Below are positions 16,968-27,472 of a stretch of DNA of 64,000 nt, piece by piece (within the stretch, counting starts at the first letter, position 1; every line of letters starts with the position of its first letter). The translations under genes were made by a program, and so were the position numbers. The stretch is from Legionella sheltonii. GTDB taxonomy: Bacteria > Pseudomonadota > Gammaproteobacteria > Legionellales > Legionellaceae. The stretch is from contig NZ_JAPHOQ010000004.1 of NCBI RefSeq assembly GCF_026191355.1, positions 219,714 to 283,713 on the forward strand, in the 5' to 3' direction. Under the pieces are notes generated by a model, which searched no databases, was not told the DNA's origin, and saw only the letters and a list, made by a program, of their open reading frames with translations.

Positions 16968-17645
16968 TTAGTGTCGAACATTTTTAGGAAGATAATTAAT
17001 CACACAATAGCTCAAACATTTGGCGTTGGTAATCTCAAGGTCACGAAAATAGGTGATTTCTTTAAAATAAAAATCAAAAGTTTCCTGTATCGCTTCAAAA
17101 TATCCTTTAATGAGCACCGAGTAACGCATTTTTTCAGTATGATGAATTTCGAGTAATTTGGAATATAAAAAAGTAATCTCATGAGTACATTGTGTATGTG
17201 CTATTAAAGCAACATCAAAACAGTTGGCTTCACTCAATTTGATTTTTAATTTATTAATAAAAACAAGCATGTTGGAAATACAAAAGTTAATTTTTTCGAT
17301 TTTTTCTTTATATACCTCACCTAATACATCAGGTATTGAATAAATCATTTCTCGTAAAAAATTTAAATCCGCTATGTAATTCCCTAATACATTGTGTTTC
17401 TTCGTTTCAATAAATCGTGCTTGCCACTCGACTAAGTGCATCACTGTACGTTTATACGCAATCAGTTCCTTTTCTTTGGAATTATCTCCTGTAGAAACCA
17501 GGTTACTTTTTTTCAACTGTTCTATATGGCCCATCACCATAAAACATGCATTTTTAATATCTTCGAATGTTAAGGACTCGAAATTATTTGTTTCAATTTT
17601 TTCACTGATACTATCAATGATTGTTACTACATCACGGGATAACAT
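16968..17645 (-). CDS. hypothetical helical protein
   Basis: A 225-residue protein without recognised family. It is almost entirely helical in character, rich in Ile, Lys and Glu, with scattered cysteines (about six) and no signal peptide or membrane span. GGAA lies a few bases before the ATG. It is flanked by two effector-like genes on the same strand (the 728- and 2582-residue proteins), with gaps above 140 bases, so each may have its own promoter. A soluble effector or a small partner protein of a neighbour are both possible; nothing in the sequence chooses between them. Confidence 0.65.
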   Translation of the reverse strand: MLSRDVVTIIDSISEKIETNNFESLTFEDIKNACFMVMGHIEQLKKSNLVSTGDNSKEKELIAYKRTVMHLVEWQARFIETKKHNVLGNYIADLNFLREMIYSIPDVLGEVYKEKIEKINFCISNMLVFINKLKIKLSEANCFDVALIAHTQCTHEITFLYSKLLEIHHTEKMRYSVLIKGYFEAIQETFDFYFKEITYFRDLEITNAKCLSYCVINYLPKNVRH

Positions 17646-17789
17646 TGCTGTTCCAAATCAGACATCTCCTAGATCTGAGTATAGTTCAATATTTGACCAT
17701 CAAAGGAGATGGTTATGGACGATTTTTGATAATAACCACATAGTTGCGGTTATTTAAAACACATAGCGCCAGGTACAGCGCTACTATTT

Positions 17790-20700
17790 TTATATATTCA
17801 ATCCCCTTATTTCAGGCGTTGAATGATGCAATTCTTGTAGCACAACAGGTATAGGGTTCTCTTGACGAGGCAAATTCACTGCTTGTTCCGCTTTAAACGT
17901 CTTGAGTTGCTTTTCAAATTCAAAAAGCTCGGACGCATGAGTCATGCGCTTGATATAAACACTACCTTTTCGCTCTTCCTCTTTAATTTTTTCATTGAGG
18001 AATATAATTTGTTGGTTTAATGACTCAACTTGATCCGCAGTTTTTTGCTGTAATTGCTCAAGTTGACTGGCCAACTCACTCTGCTTTTTCTGAATATTGG
18101 GACGAAAAAAATTCTCCAAATTTACGGTAGGTTTGTTGACTAAGTAATTGAATTCGATAAGCCAATCCTCCATCGTTTCTGGGGTAAAAACATAACTTGA
18201 TGCATAAGAATAAATCTTAGACACTAAAGATTTATTTTTCATTCCTTCAACCATTCGATCACGCAAATCCTTAAATCCTATTTTTAATACAATATCTTGA
18301 ATTTTATCAATTTCTTTTTCATTTAATTCAGGAAACTCAAAGGTTTTGACTAAGTCTCTATCGATAAAACTATGGCGAATGTTATCAGGAAAAGAACTCA
18401 AGTCCTCAGGACTTTGATCTACAACCCAGCCTTTTAAAACAAGAATATCATTGACCTGATCTTGAAATTGCTTGGGAAATAGCTCCGCATTAGCTGTATT
18501 TTTTCCTTTAAATTTAAGTAGCGGTAATTGCTCTTTTATCAATTGCTGCAGAATAGTACTTTGCACATTGGCTTGGATTAGTTTTACTTCTAAAGCATCC
18601 CGCTTTTTAGTTAACTCGCCTGCACGTGAATTATATTGGGTAAAATCATGAAATAAAGCATGCGCACCAGAACCTTCAATCACTAAATCAAAATAATCAA
18701 TAAAACCATTATGTCCTTTTTTAAGTGTCACATGGTCTACCTTAAATCCATTTAATCCGGTCAGTTTACCCCTAAGATGTTCCGCTTTGGATGTAAGGTA
18801 CTTACTCTTGCTCAGTAATTCCCTATGCTCCTGACTAAATTTCTCGAACAAACTGCGAACCTTTCCGCGCAAATGGGCGACTGGCTTTTGTAATGGAGAA
18901 TGTTTCTCAGCAAGCTCTGCTACTTTATTTGAGAGAAAGTAATACATTTCATAAAAAGCATAGATCGTATTATTTTCAGTTTGCATTGCCGCCAATGTCC
19001 TTTTAATTCCCTTCCATTCATTTTTTCCACCTAGGCTGGAATCTTCATATTCCAAAGCGTCAAGGGTAGTATTCAATTGTTCTTTCATTACGTCAGAAAG
19101 GGCTTCTTCTTTGCTGTGGTGAATAAAATTAGCGTCCAGTTCGTTTTCGCCTGAACCAATAGCAGTTAACCCATTAAGAGTCGCTAAAGTATTTTTGATT
19201 AAGGTACGTGTATTTTTATGCCCCCAAAAAGGAAATATCCATAATCCTTCAATCTGTAATTCTTGTTGGGCTAATACCTTATACAAATTCTTAATAGCAA
19301 TTTTTTTCCCATCCAGATCGTTCGCTTCTTTTAATTGCTGCACAGCATCTAAAATAGCTTCGGCAGCAGCTGCAACGGTAGAGCGCTCAAGCAAATACCC
19401 TAGGCCACGATTTTCTTTCTTCGCCCAAGATAAAGTGGTTTCCAACTCATCGACCAGTTCTACTACAACGTTATCCAAATAAATTGTTTTTAAATTCTGA
19501 AGTTCTTCGGGTTCTTCAAGATCAGCTTCATTGAATAGGCGCAACATCTCATGAATTATGGGTTGCACGGCATATTTTTCAGTAAATTGCTCTTCAGGCA
19601 AATATTTATTGGCATAATCGCGCAAACAAACAATGAGATTATCAAAAGTTTGTGTCTGCGCAACTTGAGCAAGCAATATGGAGCGCACCTTTTTATTTAA
19701 ATAAGGATTATTTTCTATGATACGCTTGATATCTGCAGCAAATAAAGCCACCTGATTTTTGACAAAATCATTACGATATGAATCTACATTACCATCGGCA
19801 AATCGCAACATTGCTCCATTGACATCCAATCCGGATAGGAAATAACGATGTGCTTTTTTCTTCTCCACAAGCATTGCTTTTTTGTTTTCACGTACTGCTA
19901 TTCGACTTAGCTTCAATTGCTCAGGCAATGACACTCCGTCCAAATATTGACAACGCAAATCATTAACTGAGCCCTCTATTAGGACTGGCGTTGCTTTGCC
20001 TTTAAGAAAGGCCCGTTTCTGCTCCCAAATCAAACTTACAGCACCTTCATAAGCAAGCACTGCATCATCCAAAATCATTCTCTGCAGGTGTTGTTTGACA
20101 TCCGAACGAACATAGGGATTCGGGTATTTTTTTTGCGGATCAGTATGTTCCAGACAATCAATCCATTTTTTATTCAAATCAAGAATTAAATCCTCTCTTT
20201 GTTTGAATAATACAACATCCAGAGTTCTCCATTCAGATTTAGGATAAACAAGATGCAGAAACTCTTTCCATTCTTGGAATTGTTGTAAAACAACATGCTG
20301 AATTTCAGAAACCTTCTGAGTGTAATGACGTTCAACAGCACCCTCTTTAGATTTTTTAGCTGATTCTTGATGTTGATTTTTTGGTTGTGATGAGATTACG
20401 AACTGATCATTGATGCTGAACTGACTGCATTGCTCGGCTAACTCATCCTTTTTACTTACGGATTTGGAAAGAGCAATAATACGACCCTGTTTTTTATAAT
20501 CATCAATCAAATCCTTGGTTGAACTTGAATCGACAAAACGCATTTCAGGCTGAATGGTAAACTCCCAATCCGGATTTTCCTGTTGTAGTCGAACATGTAG
20601 AAATTGATGTATCAGATAGGTAAAACCTTCTTGAGATTCTTTTTGGCTCAAGGGAATAGCAGAATGGAGTGCTGTGTCAGAAGGTAAAATATCAAAATCC

Positions 20701-23700
20701 TCTCCTTCAACTAAGCGTTGGGCTTCTATAGCTGAATTGACCCATAAACTAAATTGCTCATCGGGTATGGAGCTTAACTGAACCTTATGCTGACCTGTTG
20801 GGGTATGCTGGTCCAAAAATTCTTTTAACCGTTCGACATCCAGACCCTCACTCCAAACAGTACCTTGACTTGGAGTTGTGAATTTTTGTTGATGAATAAA
20901 TGCATGGACAAGTGGATAAATCCAGGTATAGGAATGATTCTCATCGGCTTGAACCAGATGATATATTGTTTTTTGATTCAATTTTGAAAAATCAGAACCA
21001 CAAAGAATTAAATTACTTGATACAGGATGACCGTCTTTATAAGCGATTAAATGTTCGTTATCAACCTTGGCCCGAGAGCGGTATAAAGCCAAATCGCCTA
21101 CAGTAGAATAATTTATCCCACCAACTTGATAAGTACCTTTAGGGGAATCCGCCCTAATACGGCCTGAAGCAATACCGAGAGAGGTCAAAAAATCTTGAGT
21201 ACCTCTATCGTCATGAATCACCATATCTCGGTTGGCAGTGCACACATCAATGGTTCCACCCTCAGCCTCAACCCACTGCATGACAGCAAGTAATGTTGCA
21301 CTGACATAAGCTTCCTCGGTCTCAACTTCCATCAGCATATTGTTCTGCTGACCTTTAAGTGAGAATAAAACGGAAATAAGTTGCGTTGTATCCGCAAATA
21401 CTCCGGTGGCCCGGAAATACTGTTCACGTAATACCGCAAGCAATTTGACCTGTGCTTTTAATTTTTCTTGAGCATCAAGACCAGGTCTTCTTATGGTGTC
21501 AATCAGTATATTGAAAAAGTCACGCAACTCATCACGGCTGACTTGAGTTAAATTCTCGTATACGAGGATAGTCTGCGTTGAGGGATCATCCCCTACAACT
21601 AGGGTAAATGGTTTACTTCTGCCTACAGCATTGATGTAAGTAATTTGTTGTGCTAAATCATATTGCTCCTGGCTGCTTAAAGACGTTCCCTCAACACTGT
21701 CTTGAATATTGCCGATAACGCGCATTATTTGTGAGCTTTCAAATTGCTCATCAAGAATTTGCTCTGTATCCTTTATGATCATACCAAATTCATTCTTTTT
21801 TGGCGCACGAGCTGATTTTGGATCTTTATCCAACGCATCAATATAAGCCATCAGCTCATTATCATAACCATTTAAGGCATGGATAAAACCATCTATCTCC
21901 GGATAAGGTGGTGAATCAAATAATTTTGCCAGTTTCTTTAGATTGTATTGCTTTAATTCAAGTTCTGCTTGTACTTCTAGTAAGCGATGAACGTTTTTAT
22001 CGGTTGCACGCTCACCGAATGTAAGTAATATTTTTGAGAAAATATTTAAATCAGAATCGTCCATATCGTTTAACTTATCAACTAAGTTAAGAAACGTCTG
22101 TTCTTTGCCGTTGGTACAGGTTTTCATTAATAAAGTAAGCATGGGCACCAGTGCAGGTACCCTTGCCTTAGCCTGAGTAATTGATGTAATTTTCTCAACC
22201 ATTGTTTTTATTAATTGTTCATCAACTTCAGGACCTGCATTTTTTATGACTTCAATTAACGCATTAAATAAATCTTTAGAGTGCTTTTCATCCACTCCAG
22301 CTAAAGATTTAAGATCGATTAGTTTCTTCAATGGAAATAAAGAGTTTTGCGTTAAATTATAAGTAAAGGACCAACGCAATAAAGATTCATACGCTTCTGC
22401 ACCCAAAATTCCTCGGTATTTTGTTAGATAATTAACCTCACACAAAACCTGATGCAATTGTCTTCCAGAATATCCCGGTGCATCTTTTAATATTCTACAT
22501 ATAATTGCTAGAGGAGATGCAACTGAAAGTGGCTCGTCTTGACTTAGGGTATCCAATAGAGTCTGTATTTGAACTAGAGTAAGCGCTTTTTTTCCTGGTA
22601 CTTTGGGCTTGATTTCATCAGCTAATACTGAAATACATCGGCGAAAATCGATACTGCTTTTATTTTTAATGCGGGTGAGGGAATTAATCAAACCATTCGC
22701 GTCTTCCAATCGCTGCATCCATTCTAGAAATCGCTCATCGATTGGAAGATCGGTATCTAATTCTTCAATATGTGTTAATAGAAAATCCTCAAGACCCCAA
22801 TTGGATGTCTGTAACGATTTTAAAGCAGCGCTTAAGCTGGATTGTAAACTTGCCTTTATCCTTGGTTGCAGGACACTCAAAAAGGATTGCTCTGAAAAAA
22901 ATTCATCACCCAAGACATCCGTCATTGTTATTGTTGCTTGAGGAAATCCAGATAAAGTCCAAGAAAACATTCTACTGCTCAATAATTTCTTAACTTCTTG
23001 CTCTTCTTCAGCCAAAGCATTGAGCACCGTTGGTGGACTAACAGGTTGTTGGTTCAAATAATACAGCACAATATTATGAGCATCCATCCAGGGTTCTAGA
23101 TACCCTTTTATTTTTTCTGGTAAAGTTGTAAGTTCCTTTTCGAGTTGCCATTGCTCATAGTTTTGTCTCATCAGGCTAAAAAAATCCATTTCTGTTTCAT
23201 TAACCGGTTCTTTTCCTATTTTTAGCCCAGGCAATTCCGTATGTACCATTTCAAGAATACTTGCTTTTTGATCTTCAACTTCAGTAAGTTCTGCTTTCCT
23301 GACTGAATCAACTGTTTTTATGAGTTGATCTAGAGACGGCAGGCGATAAGAAGCCTCTATGTTAATATCGGTCAGAATCGATAATAACTGCTCTCTACGA
23401 TCGTCTTGCATCGCATGCACTGCATAGGCAAGCGTTTTTATTTTAGTCTCAAACTCGCTATCTTCAGCATCTTGTTGCGTCACTTTCGCTATTTCATCAT
23501 CCAATAAAGAAAAAAGTACAACCATCCGAGATAATGTTTCAGGTTGTTCCTGAAAAAGCTCAGGCAGAAATCTAGCCAGTTTAGAAGGTGAAATTAAATG
23601 GTTGAGCAAATTGGTATAAGAAAATTTTTGGATGGGCACCGTATTGGTCTGCTCCATTACCAAACGTCTCTTATAATGCTCAAGAACCAATCGGGCCGCA

Positions 23701-25538
23701 TCACCAAAATCAGCCGAGAAACTTAAAGCGAGAGAACTCACCTCTTGAAACTCATCACGTGCTTGATCGGGAGCTTGGGCTTTTGTTTTTTGCATGAGGA
23801 CTAGGACATCAACGAGCGAATCCAACTCATCCGCTGTAGGCATAGATTCCCAGCTTTGAAGCGCCAGTGATTTTGCAAGACCTGAAATTACAGTGGATAA
23901 TTCCTGTTGCAAGTCTTCATCAAACTGCTCGGCTGTTGCAATCAATTTGTCGACAAGTTTTTTAATGGACGTATCAGGATATTCTGTATGTATCACAGTG
24001 CGTTGACCGGTAGTCAACAAAATGACGACATTGAGTAATAGTGCTTTATTTTGATTACTTAGATTATTATTTTTACTTATTTCTCGTTCCATTTTTTGAT
24101 AGACATCCATACTGAATGCCCATTCTTGTGTCCCAATAAAACGATAAAAACGTGTGATGAACTCTTCATAGGAACAATCAACAGGAGTCAGCCATTCACT
24201 CACTTCCTTAGGCATTGCAGGAGTCGAATAATCTGGAATTTCTTCATCGACATCAGCCCTTAAATTCATATGCCGTGATACCAACTGATAATTAGAATCA
24301 CGACTGGCATAATAGGCGCTATGAACATCTAATCCATCTAAATACCTCAGTTGCTCTTCCGGTTCGCTACTGTTATTTATAATGAACAGCAAGCAATCTA
24401 ACGCAGACTTCATGTGTTTTATATTTTTTAAAGTACATGAGAAGGGTAACTTCAGTTTCTTTTTCTCCAATTCCTCTAAGAAATAGTTATACGCTTCAAA
24501 TAAATCATTAAAGTCAGTAGGAACTCCTGTTGCTTTATGTTGAGCGACCAAAGTAAGCCACCATGTTTTCTGTTCACTGCTTAATTCACTCAATTTTTTT
24601 AGGTTTGCTAAACCTTGAGGAGACATTAATGCAAGATAGTGTTCAGGTTTATCCAGAAATAAAGCATCAAAATCTTTAAAAAATTCCTTTTCATGCAATG
24701 TCTTAATCTGTTGCAGTAAAAGTAAAACTCCGCCAGCTCCACTATGAATGAACACATGAGCTAGGCCTTGATAGTTCAGATCAGTTAAGGGTAAAACCTC
24801 TAACAAGCCTTTTATGCGTTTCAATTTTGGTGCATCATTTTCTGCGAGCTTGGATACAAAAAAAATAAAAGCTGCCTGGCGTTGCTCGGACGAACTCGTT
24901 TCACTCAGTAACGCGTCAAATTCTGCCTTATAACGCTCAATCGACTCAGAGTCTTTTTTTAAATAAATAAATTGTTGGTACGAGCCAACAACGGGGAGCA
25001 CATTTTCATGAGGAATCTCAGGGACCAGGGATAAAGGACTTATTTCAGGATGTTGATATGGGGCCTCATTATTTTTTCGCTTTCTCGGAGTTGCTTTTTG
25101 TTGTTGATGCTGATGCTCATGGGGAATTTGGTATTGAAGCTGTAAACCAATACTGGAATTATTTGTACCCTCAACCCAATTCTTTTTGGCTTTTCGTATT
25201 TTAGGGGTATGAGGTTGAATGGGGGACTGAGCTAACTCTATGATTTGTTGTTGGAATTCAAGAGAAAATTTTTGGCGTTTACTTAACAAATAGGCATTAT
25301 CAAAAGCCAATTGATACCGCGATTGTTGAGAGGGAAATTCGAATTTGTAAATTCGAAAACGTTCGGGGCTTAAAAGAAATGCAAGTAATTCATCGAAATG
25401 TTTTTGAGAAAATGCGTCACATTCTAAGGCGACAGTTACTTCTCCTGAAATGAGCTTATCTTGCTCATATGTAACTTCCAAGTGGGTAGTAAAATCCTTG
25501 ACATTATCAAAACTATCTTCGCCCACAGTGATTTTCAT
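17790..25538 (-). CDS. giant 2582-residue protein with degenerate SecA-like ATPase module, candidate effector
   Basis: The longest gene of the window. The first 110 residues form a compact domain. A Gln/His/Lys linker (about 130-165) and a long helical region to about 1380 follow. Residues about 1385-1720 look like a decayed SecA DEAD-type motor. At about 1400-1420, QNNMLMEVETEEAYVSA stands where related proteins have NxLxMxTGEGKS. GGTIDVCTANRDMVIHD (about 1425-1440) matches motif Ia. GGINYSTVGDLALYR matches the IxYGTxxDxxxDYLR segment. RIIALSKSVSKKDELAEQ (near 1686) stands where S-G-T-x-G occurs. The nucleotide-binding residues are missing, so it is probably inactive. A coiled coil lies at about 2480-2550. 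No signal peptide or membrane span was seen. The SecA link was made by eye and is an inference. Confidence 0.8.
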   Translation of the reverse strand: MKITVGEDSFDNVKDFTTHLEVTYEQDKLISGEVTVALECDAFSQKHFDELLAFLLSPERFRIYKFEFPSQQSRYQLAFDNAYLLSKRQKFSLEFQQQIIELAQSPIQPHTPKIRKAKKNWVEGTNNSSIGLQLQYQIPHEHQHQQQKATPRKRKNNEAPYQHPEISPLSLVPEIPHENVLPVVGSYQQFIYLKKDSESIERYKAEFDALLSETSSSEQRQAAFIFFVSKLAENDAPKLKRIKGLLEVLPLTDLNYQGLAHVFIHSGAGGVLLLLQQIKTLHEKEFFKDFDALFLDKPEHYLALMSPQGLANLKKLSELSSEQKTWWLTLVAQHKATGVPTDFNDLFEAYNYFLEELEKKKLKLPFSCTLKNIKHMKSALDCLLFIINNSSEPEEQLRYLDGLDVHSAYYASRDSNYQLVSRHMNLRADVDEEIPDYSTPAMPKEVSEWLTPVDCSYEEFITRFYRFIGTQEWAFSMDVYQKMEREISKNNNLSNQNKALLLNVVILLTTGQRTVIHTEYPDTSIKKLVDKLIATAEQFDEDLQQELSTVISGLAKSLALQSWESMPTADELDSLVDVLVLMQKTKAQAPDQARDEFQEVSSLALSFSADFGDAARLVLEHYKRRLVMEQTNTVPIQKFSYTNLLNHLISPSKLARFLPELFQEQPETLSRMVVLFSLLDDEIAKVTQQDAEDSEFETKIKTLAYAVHAMQDDRREQLLSILTDINIEASYRLPSLDQLIKTVDSVRKAELTEVEDQKASILEMVHTELPGLKIGKEPVNETEMDFFSLMRQNYEQWQLEKELTTLPEKIKGYLEPWMDAHNIVLYYLNQQPVSPPTVLNALAEEEQEVKKLLSSRMFSWTLSGFPQATITMTDVLGDEFFSEQSFLSVLQPRIKASLQSSLSAALKSLQTSNWGLEDFLLTHIEELDTDLPIDERFLEWMQRLEDANGLINSLTRIKNKSSIDFRRCISVLADEIKPKVPGKKALTLVQIQTLLDTLSQDEPLSVASPLAIICRILKDAPGYSGRQLHQVLCEVNYLTKYRGILGAEAYESLLRWSFTYNLTQNSLFPLKKLIDLKSLAGVDEKHSKDLFNALIEVIKNAGPEVDEQLIKTMVEKITSITQAKARVPALVPMLTLLMKTCTNGKEQTFLNLVDKLNDMDDSDLNIFSKILLTFGERATDKNVHRLLEVQAELELKQYNLKKLAKLFDSPPYPEIDGFIHALNGYDNELMAYIDALDKDPKSARAPKKNEFGMIIKDTEQILDEQFESSQIMRVIGNIQDSVEGTSLSSQEQYDLAQQITYINAVGRSKPFTLVVGDDPSTQTILVYENLTQVSRDELRDFFNILIDTIRRPGLDAQEKLKAQVKLLAVLREQYFRATGVFADTTQLISVLFSLKGQQNNMLMEVETEEAYVSATLLAVMQWVEAEGGTIDVCTANRDMVIHDDRGTQDFLTSLGIASGRIRADSPKGTYQVGGINYSTVGDLALYRSRAKVDNEHLIAYKDGHPVSSNLILCGSDFSKLNQKTIYHLVQADENHSYTWIYPLVHAFIHQQKFTTPSQGTVWSEGLDVERLKEFLDQHTPTGQHKVQLSSIPDEQFSLWVNSAIEAQRLVEGEDFDILPSDTALHSAIPLSQKESQEGFTYLIHQFLHVRLQQENPDWEFTIQPEMRFVDSSSTKDLIDDYKKQGRIIALSKSVSKKDELAEQCSQFSINDQFVISSQPKNQHQESAKKSKEGAVERHYTQKVSEIQHVVLQQFQEWKEFLHLVYPKSEWRTLDVVLFKQREDLILDLNKKWIDCLEHTDPQKKYPNPYVRSDVKQHLQRMILDDAVLAYEGAVSLIWEQKRAFLKGKATPVLIEGSVNDLRCQYLDGVSLPEQLKLSRIAVRENKKAMLVEKKKAHRYFLSGLDVNGAMLRFADGNVDSYRNDFVKNQVALFAADIKRIIENNPYLNKKVRSILLAQVAQTQTFDNLIVCLRDYANKYLPEEQFTEKYAVQPIIHEMLRLFNEADLEEPEELQNLKTIYLDNVVVELVDELETTLSWAKKENRGLGYLLERSTVAAAAEAILDAVQQLKEANDLDGKKIAIKNLYKVLAQQELQIEGLWIFPFWGHKNTRTLIKNTLATLNGLTAIGSGENELDANFIHHSKEEALSDVMKEQLNTTLDALEYEDSSLGGKNEWKGIKRTLAAMQTENNTIYAFYEMYYFLSNKVAELAEKHSPLQKPVAHLRGKVRSLFEKFSQEHRELLSKSKYLTSKAEHLRGKLTGLNGFKVDHVTLKKGHNGFIDYFDLVIEGSGAHALFHDFTQYNSRAGELTKKRDALEVKLIQANVQSTILQQLIKEQLPLLKFKGKNTANAELFPKQFQDQVNDILVLKGWVVDQSPEDLSSFPDNIRHSFIDRDLVKTFEFPELNEKEIDKIQDIVLKIGFKDLRDRMVEGMKNKSLVSKIYSYASSYVFTPETMEDWLIEFNYLVNKPTVNLENFFRPNIQKKQSELASQLEQLQQKTADQVESLNQQIIFLNEKIKEEERKGSVYIKRMTHASELFEFEKQLKTFKAEQAVNLPRQENPIPVVLQELHHSTPEIRGLNI

Positions 25539-25657
25539 GTAACCAGGTCCCCCAAATAATAAATACTAAGACTTTATTATCCAAATAGTGCTCAAATATA
25601 TCACACTTTTAATAAATAAAATATTAAAGAAAATTAGAAAATGGATTGAAAAATTGA

Positions 25658-27472
25658 TTAAAAAACATCTAGAACGGCGTTTAATAACTGTTGTGTATAA
25701 ACTTCTTTAGGGTTTTTAAAAATCATTTCACAACTTCCAAATTCAATACCTATACCATCTTTCATCACAAATACCTCATCAGCAATATAGGACACAACGC
25801 CCATGTTATGGGTAATAAATAAATAAGAAATGCCTGTGTCCTGCTGTAATTCTTTTAATAAATTAAGAATCTGTGCCTGAACCGAAACATCCAGTGCACT
25901 CGTTGGTTCATCACAAATCAAAATATCAGGTTCTGTAGCTAAAGCTCGAGCGATACAAATTCTTTGCCTTTGCCCACCAGAAAATTGGTGGGGATAACGA
26001 TGTAAACTGCTGACAGGCAAATTAACTTGATTCAACAGTTTTTTTTGTCGTGCACTAATCAAGGAACGCTTCATCCCTTGAGCATGCATGCCTTCAGCGA
26101 TTATTTCACCCACAGTCATCCGCGGATTCATAGAGGAAAAGGGGTCTTGAAAAATAATTTGAACTTTTTTTCTATACTCCCTTAATGAGCGCCCTTTTAA
26201 TGCCAGCACATCCTGCTCTTTATAAAATAAATCGCCTCCAGAAATCGGTAATAAACGCAATAAAGCACGACTGGTCGTTGTTTTACCACATCCCGACTCC
26301 CCTACTAATGCTAATGTTTTTCCTTGTTGTAGACGAAATGAAAGACCATCAACGGCTTTAAATAAGGTTTTGTGACGACTGAATATCCCCTTTTTCTGAA
26401 TAAAACCAACGGATAAATCCTTCACAGTAAGGATCGTTTTTGCTTCCGTAGTAGTTCCACTCCAGATGATTTTATGTTTTTGCAAAGGAGGTAATTCATC
26501 ATTCTCAGGATATAAATGACAGCGTACCAATCGCCCGTCTTGCTCTTGTAATTGCGGCTCCTCTACTGGGCATCGCGCGAATGCATAAATACAGCGTGGA
26601 TGAAAACGACAACCTGAAGGCATTTCATCCAAAGCCGGTACAAATCCACGAATAACCGACAGGCGTTCCTCTCGTTTTGCCATAGAGGGCACCGAAGCCA
26701 ATAATTGCTGTACATAGGGATGTTGTTTGGTACGCGAGAAAAAATCTTCTACAGAAGATTGTGCTACTACTTGCCCCGCATACATCACACACACGCGAGA
26801 GGCCATAGCTCTCAGCACTCCAAGATCGTGGGTGATCAGCAGTAAACTCATCTGATGGGTTTGTTGTACTTTCTTTAATAAAGAAAGAATTTGTGCTTGA
26901 ATGGTTACGTCTAAAGCCGTTGTTGGTTCATCCGCAATCAAAATATCAGGTTTACATGCCAAAGCCATAGCAATGACTACGCGTTGTTTCTGGCCACCGG
27001 ACAATTGATGTGGGTATTGATGAATTTTAACTTCTGGCTGAGGCATTTCTACCTCATGCAGTAAGGATAATAATGCTTCATGCAATTCGTGGGGGGTAAA
27101 TGAGTTACATCGCAACAATGCCTCTCTCAGCTGTTCTCCAATCGTCATCACCGGATTAAGCGCAGTCATTGGCTCTTGAAAAATCATTGAGATCTTGCGG
27201 CCTCTCAACTGTCGCATCATTTGCTCTGGTAAATCCAGAATGTCTTGTCCATCCATGTGGATTTGACTATTCACTCCATAAACACCTGATTTAGGTAATA
27301 GGCGCATCAAGGCAAGAGACGTTAGGGATTTACCACACCCTGACTCCCCCAACAACACTAAGGTTTCCCCAGGATGTAAATTAAAACTGATCTCATCCAA
27401 AGCCGAGACCCTTTGATGGTGATCTTGAAAAACTACGGATAATTGATGAATTTCAGCACTTGTCTCTTGCAT
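25658..27472 (-). CDS. peptide ABC transporter ATP-binding protein with two ATPase domains (YejF/GsiA-like)
   Basis: A 604-residue protein made of two ABC ATPase domains of the oligopeptide (DppD/DppF) class. Domain 1 (about 5-260) has GESGCGKS, Q-loop FQEPMTALNP, signature LSGGQKQR, Walker B LIADEPTTALD and switch ITHDLG. Domain 2 (about 345-600) has GESGCGKT, FQDPFSSMNP, FSGGQRQR, LICDEPTSALD and ITHNMG. The segment between them (about 285-330) has the Cys-containing oligopeptide C-terminal motif GCRFHPRC. All catalytic motifs are intact, so it should power import of peptides or glutathione-like compounds. The permeases and binding protein are not next to it, which is unusual. It is divergent from parE. 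Confidence 0.93.
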   Translation of the reverse strand: MQETSAEIHQLSVVFQDHHQRVSALDEISFNLHPGETLVLLGESGCGKSLTSLALMRLLPKSGVYGVNSQIHMDGQDILDLPEQMMRQLRGRKISMIFQEPMTALNPVMTIGEQLREALLRCNSFTPHELHEALLSLLHEVEMPQPEVKIHQYPHQLSGGQKQRVVIAMALACKPDILIADEPTTALDVTIQAQILSLLKKVQQTHQMSLLLITHDLGVLRAMASRVCVMYAGQVVAQSSVEDFFSRTKQHPYVQQLLASVPSMAKREERLSVIRGFVPALDEMPSGCRFHPRCIYAFARCPVEEPQLQEQDGRLVRCHLYPENDELPPLQKHKIIWSGTTTEAKTILTVKDLSVGFIQKKGIFSRHKTLFKAVDGLSFRLQQGKTLALVGESGCGKTTTSRALLRLLPISGGDLFYKEQDVLALKGRSLREYRKKVQIIFQDPFSSMNPRMTVGEIIAEGMHAQGMKRSLISARQKKLLNQVNLPVSSLHRYPHQFSGGQRQRICIARALATEPDILICDEPTSALDVSVQAQILNLLKELQQDTGISYLFITHNMGVVSYIADEVFVMKDGIGIEFGSCEMIFKNPKEVYTQQLLNAVLDVF

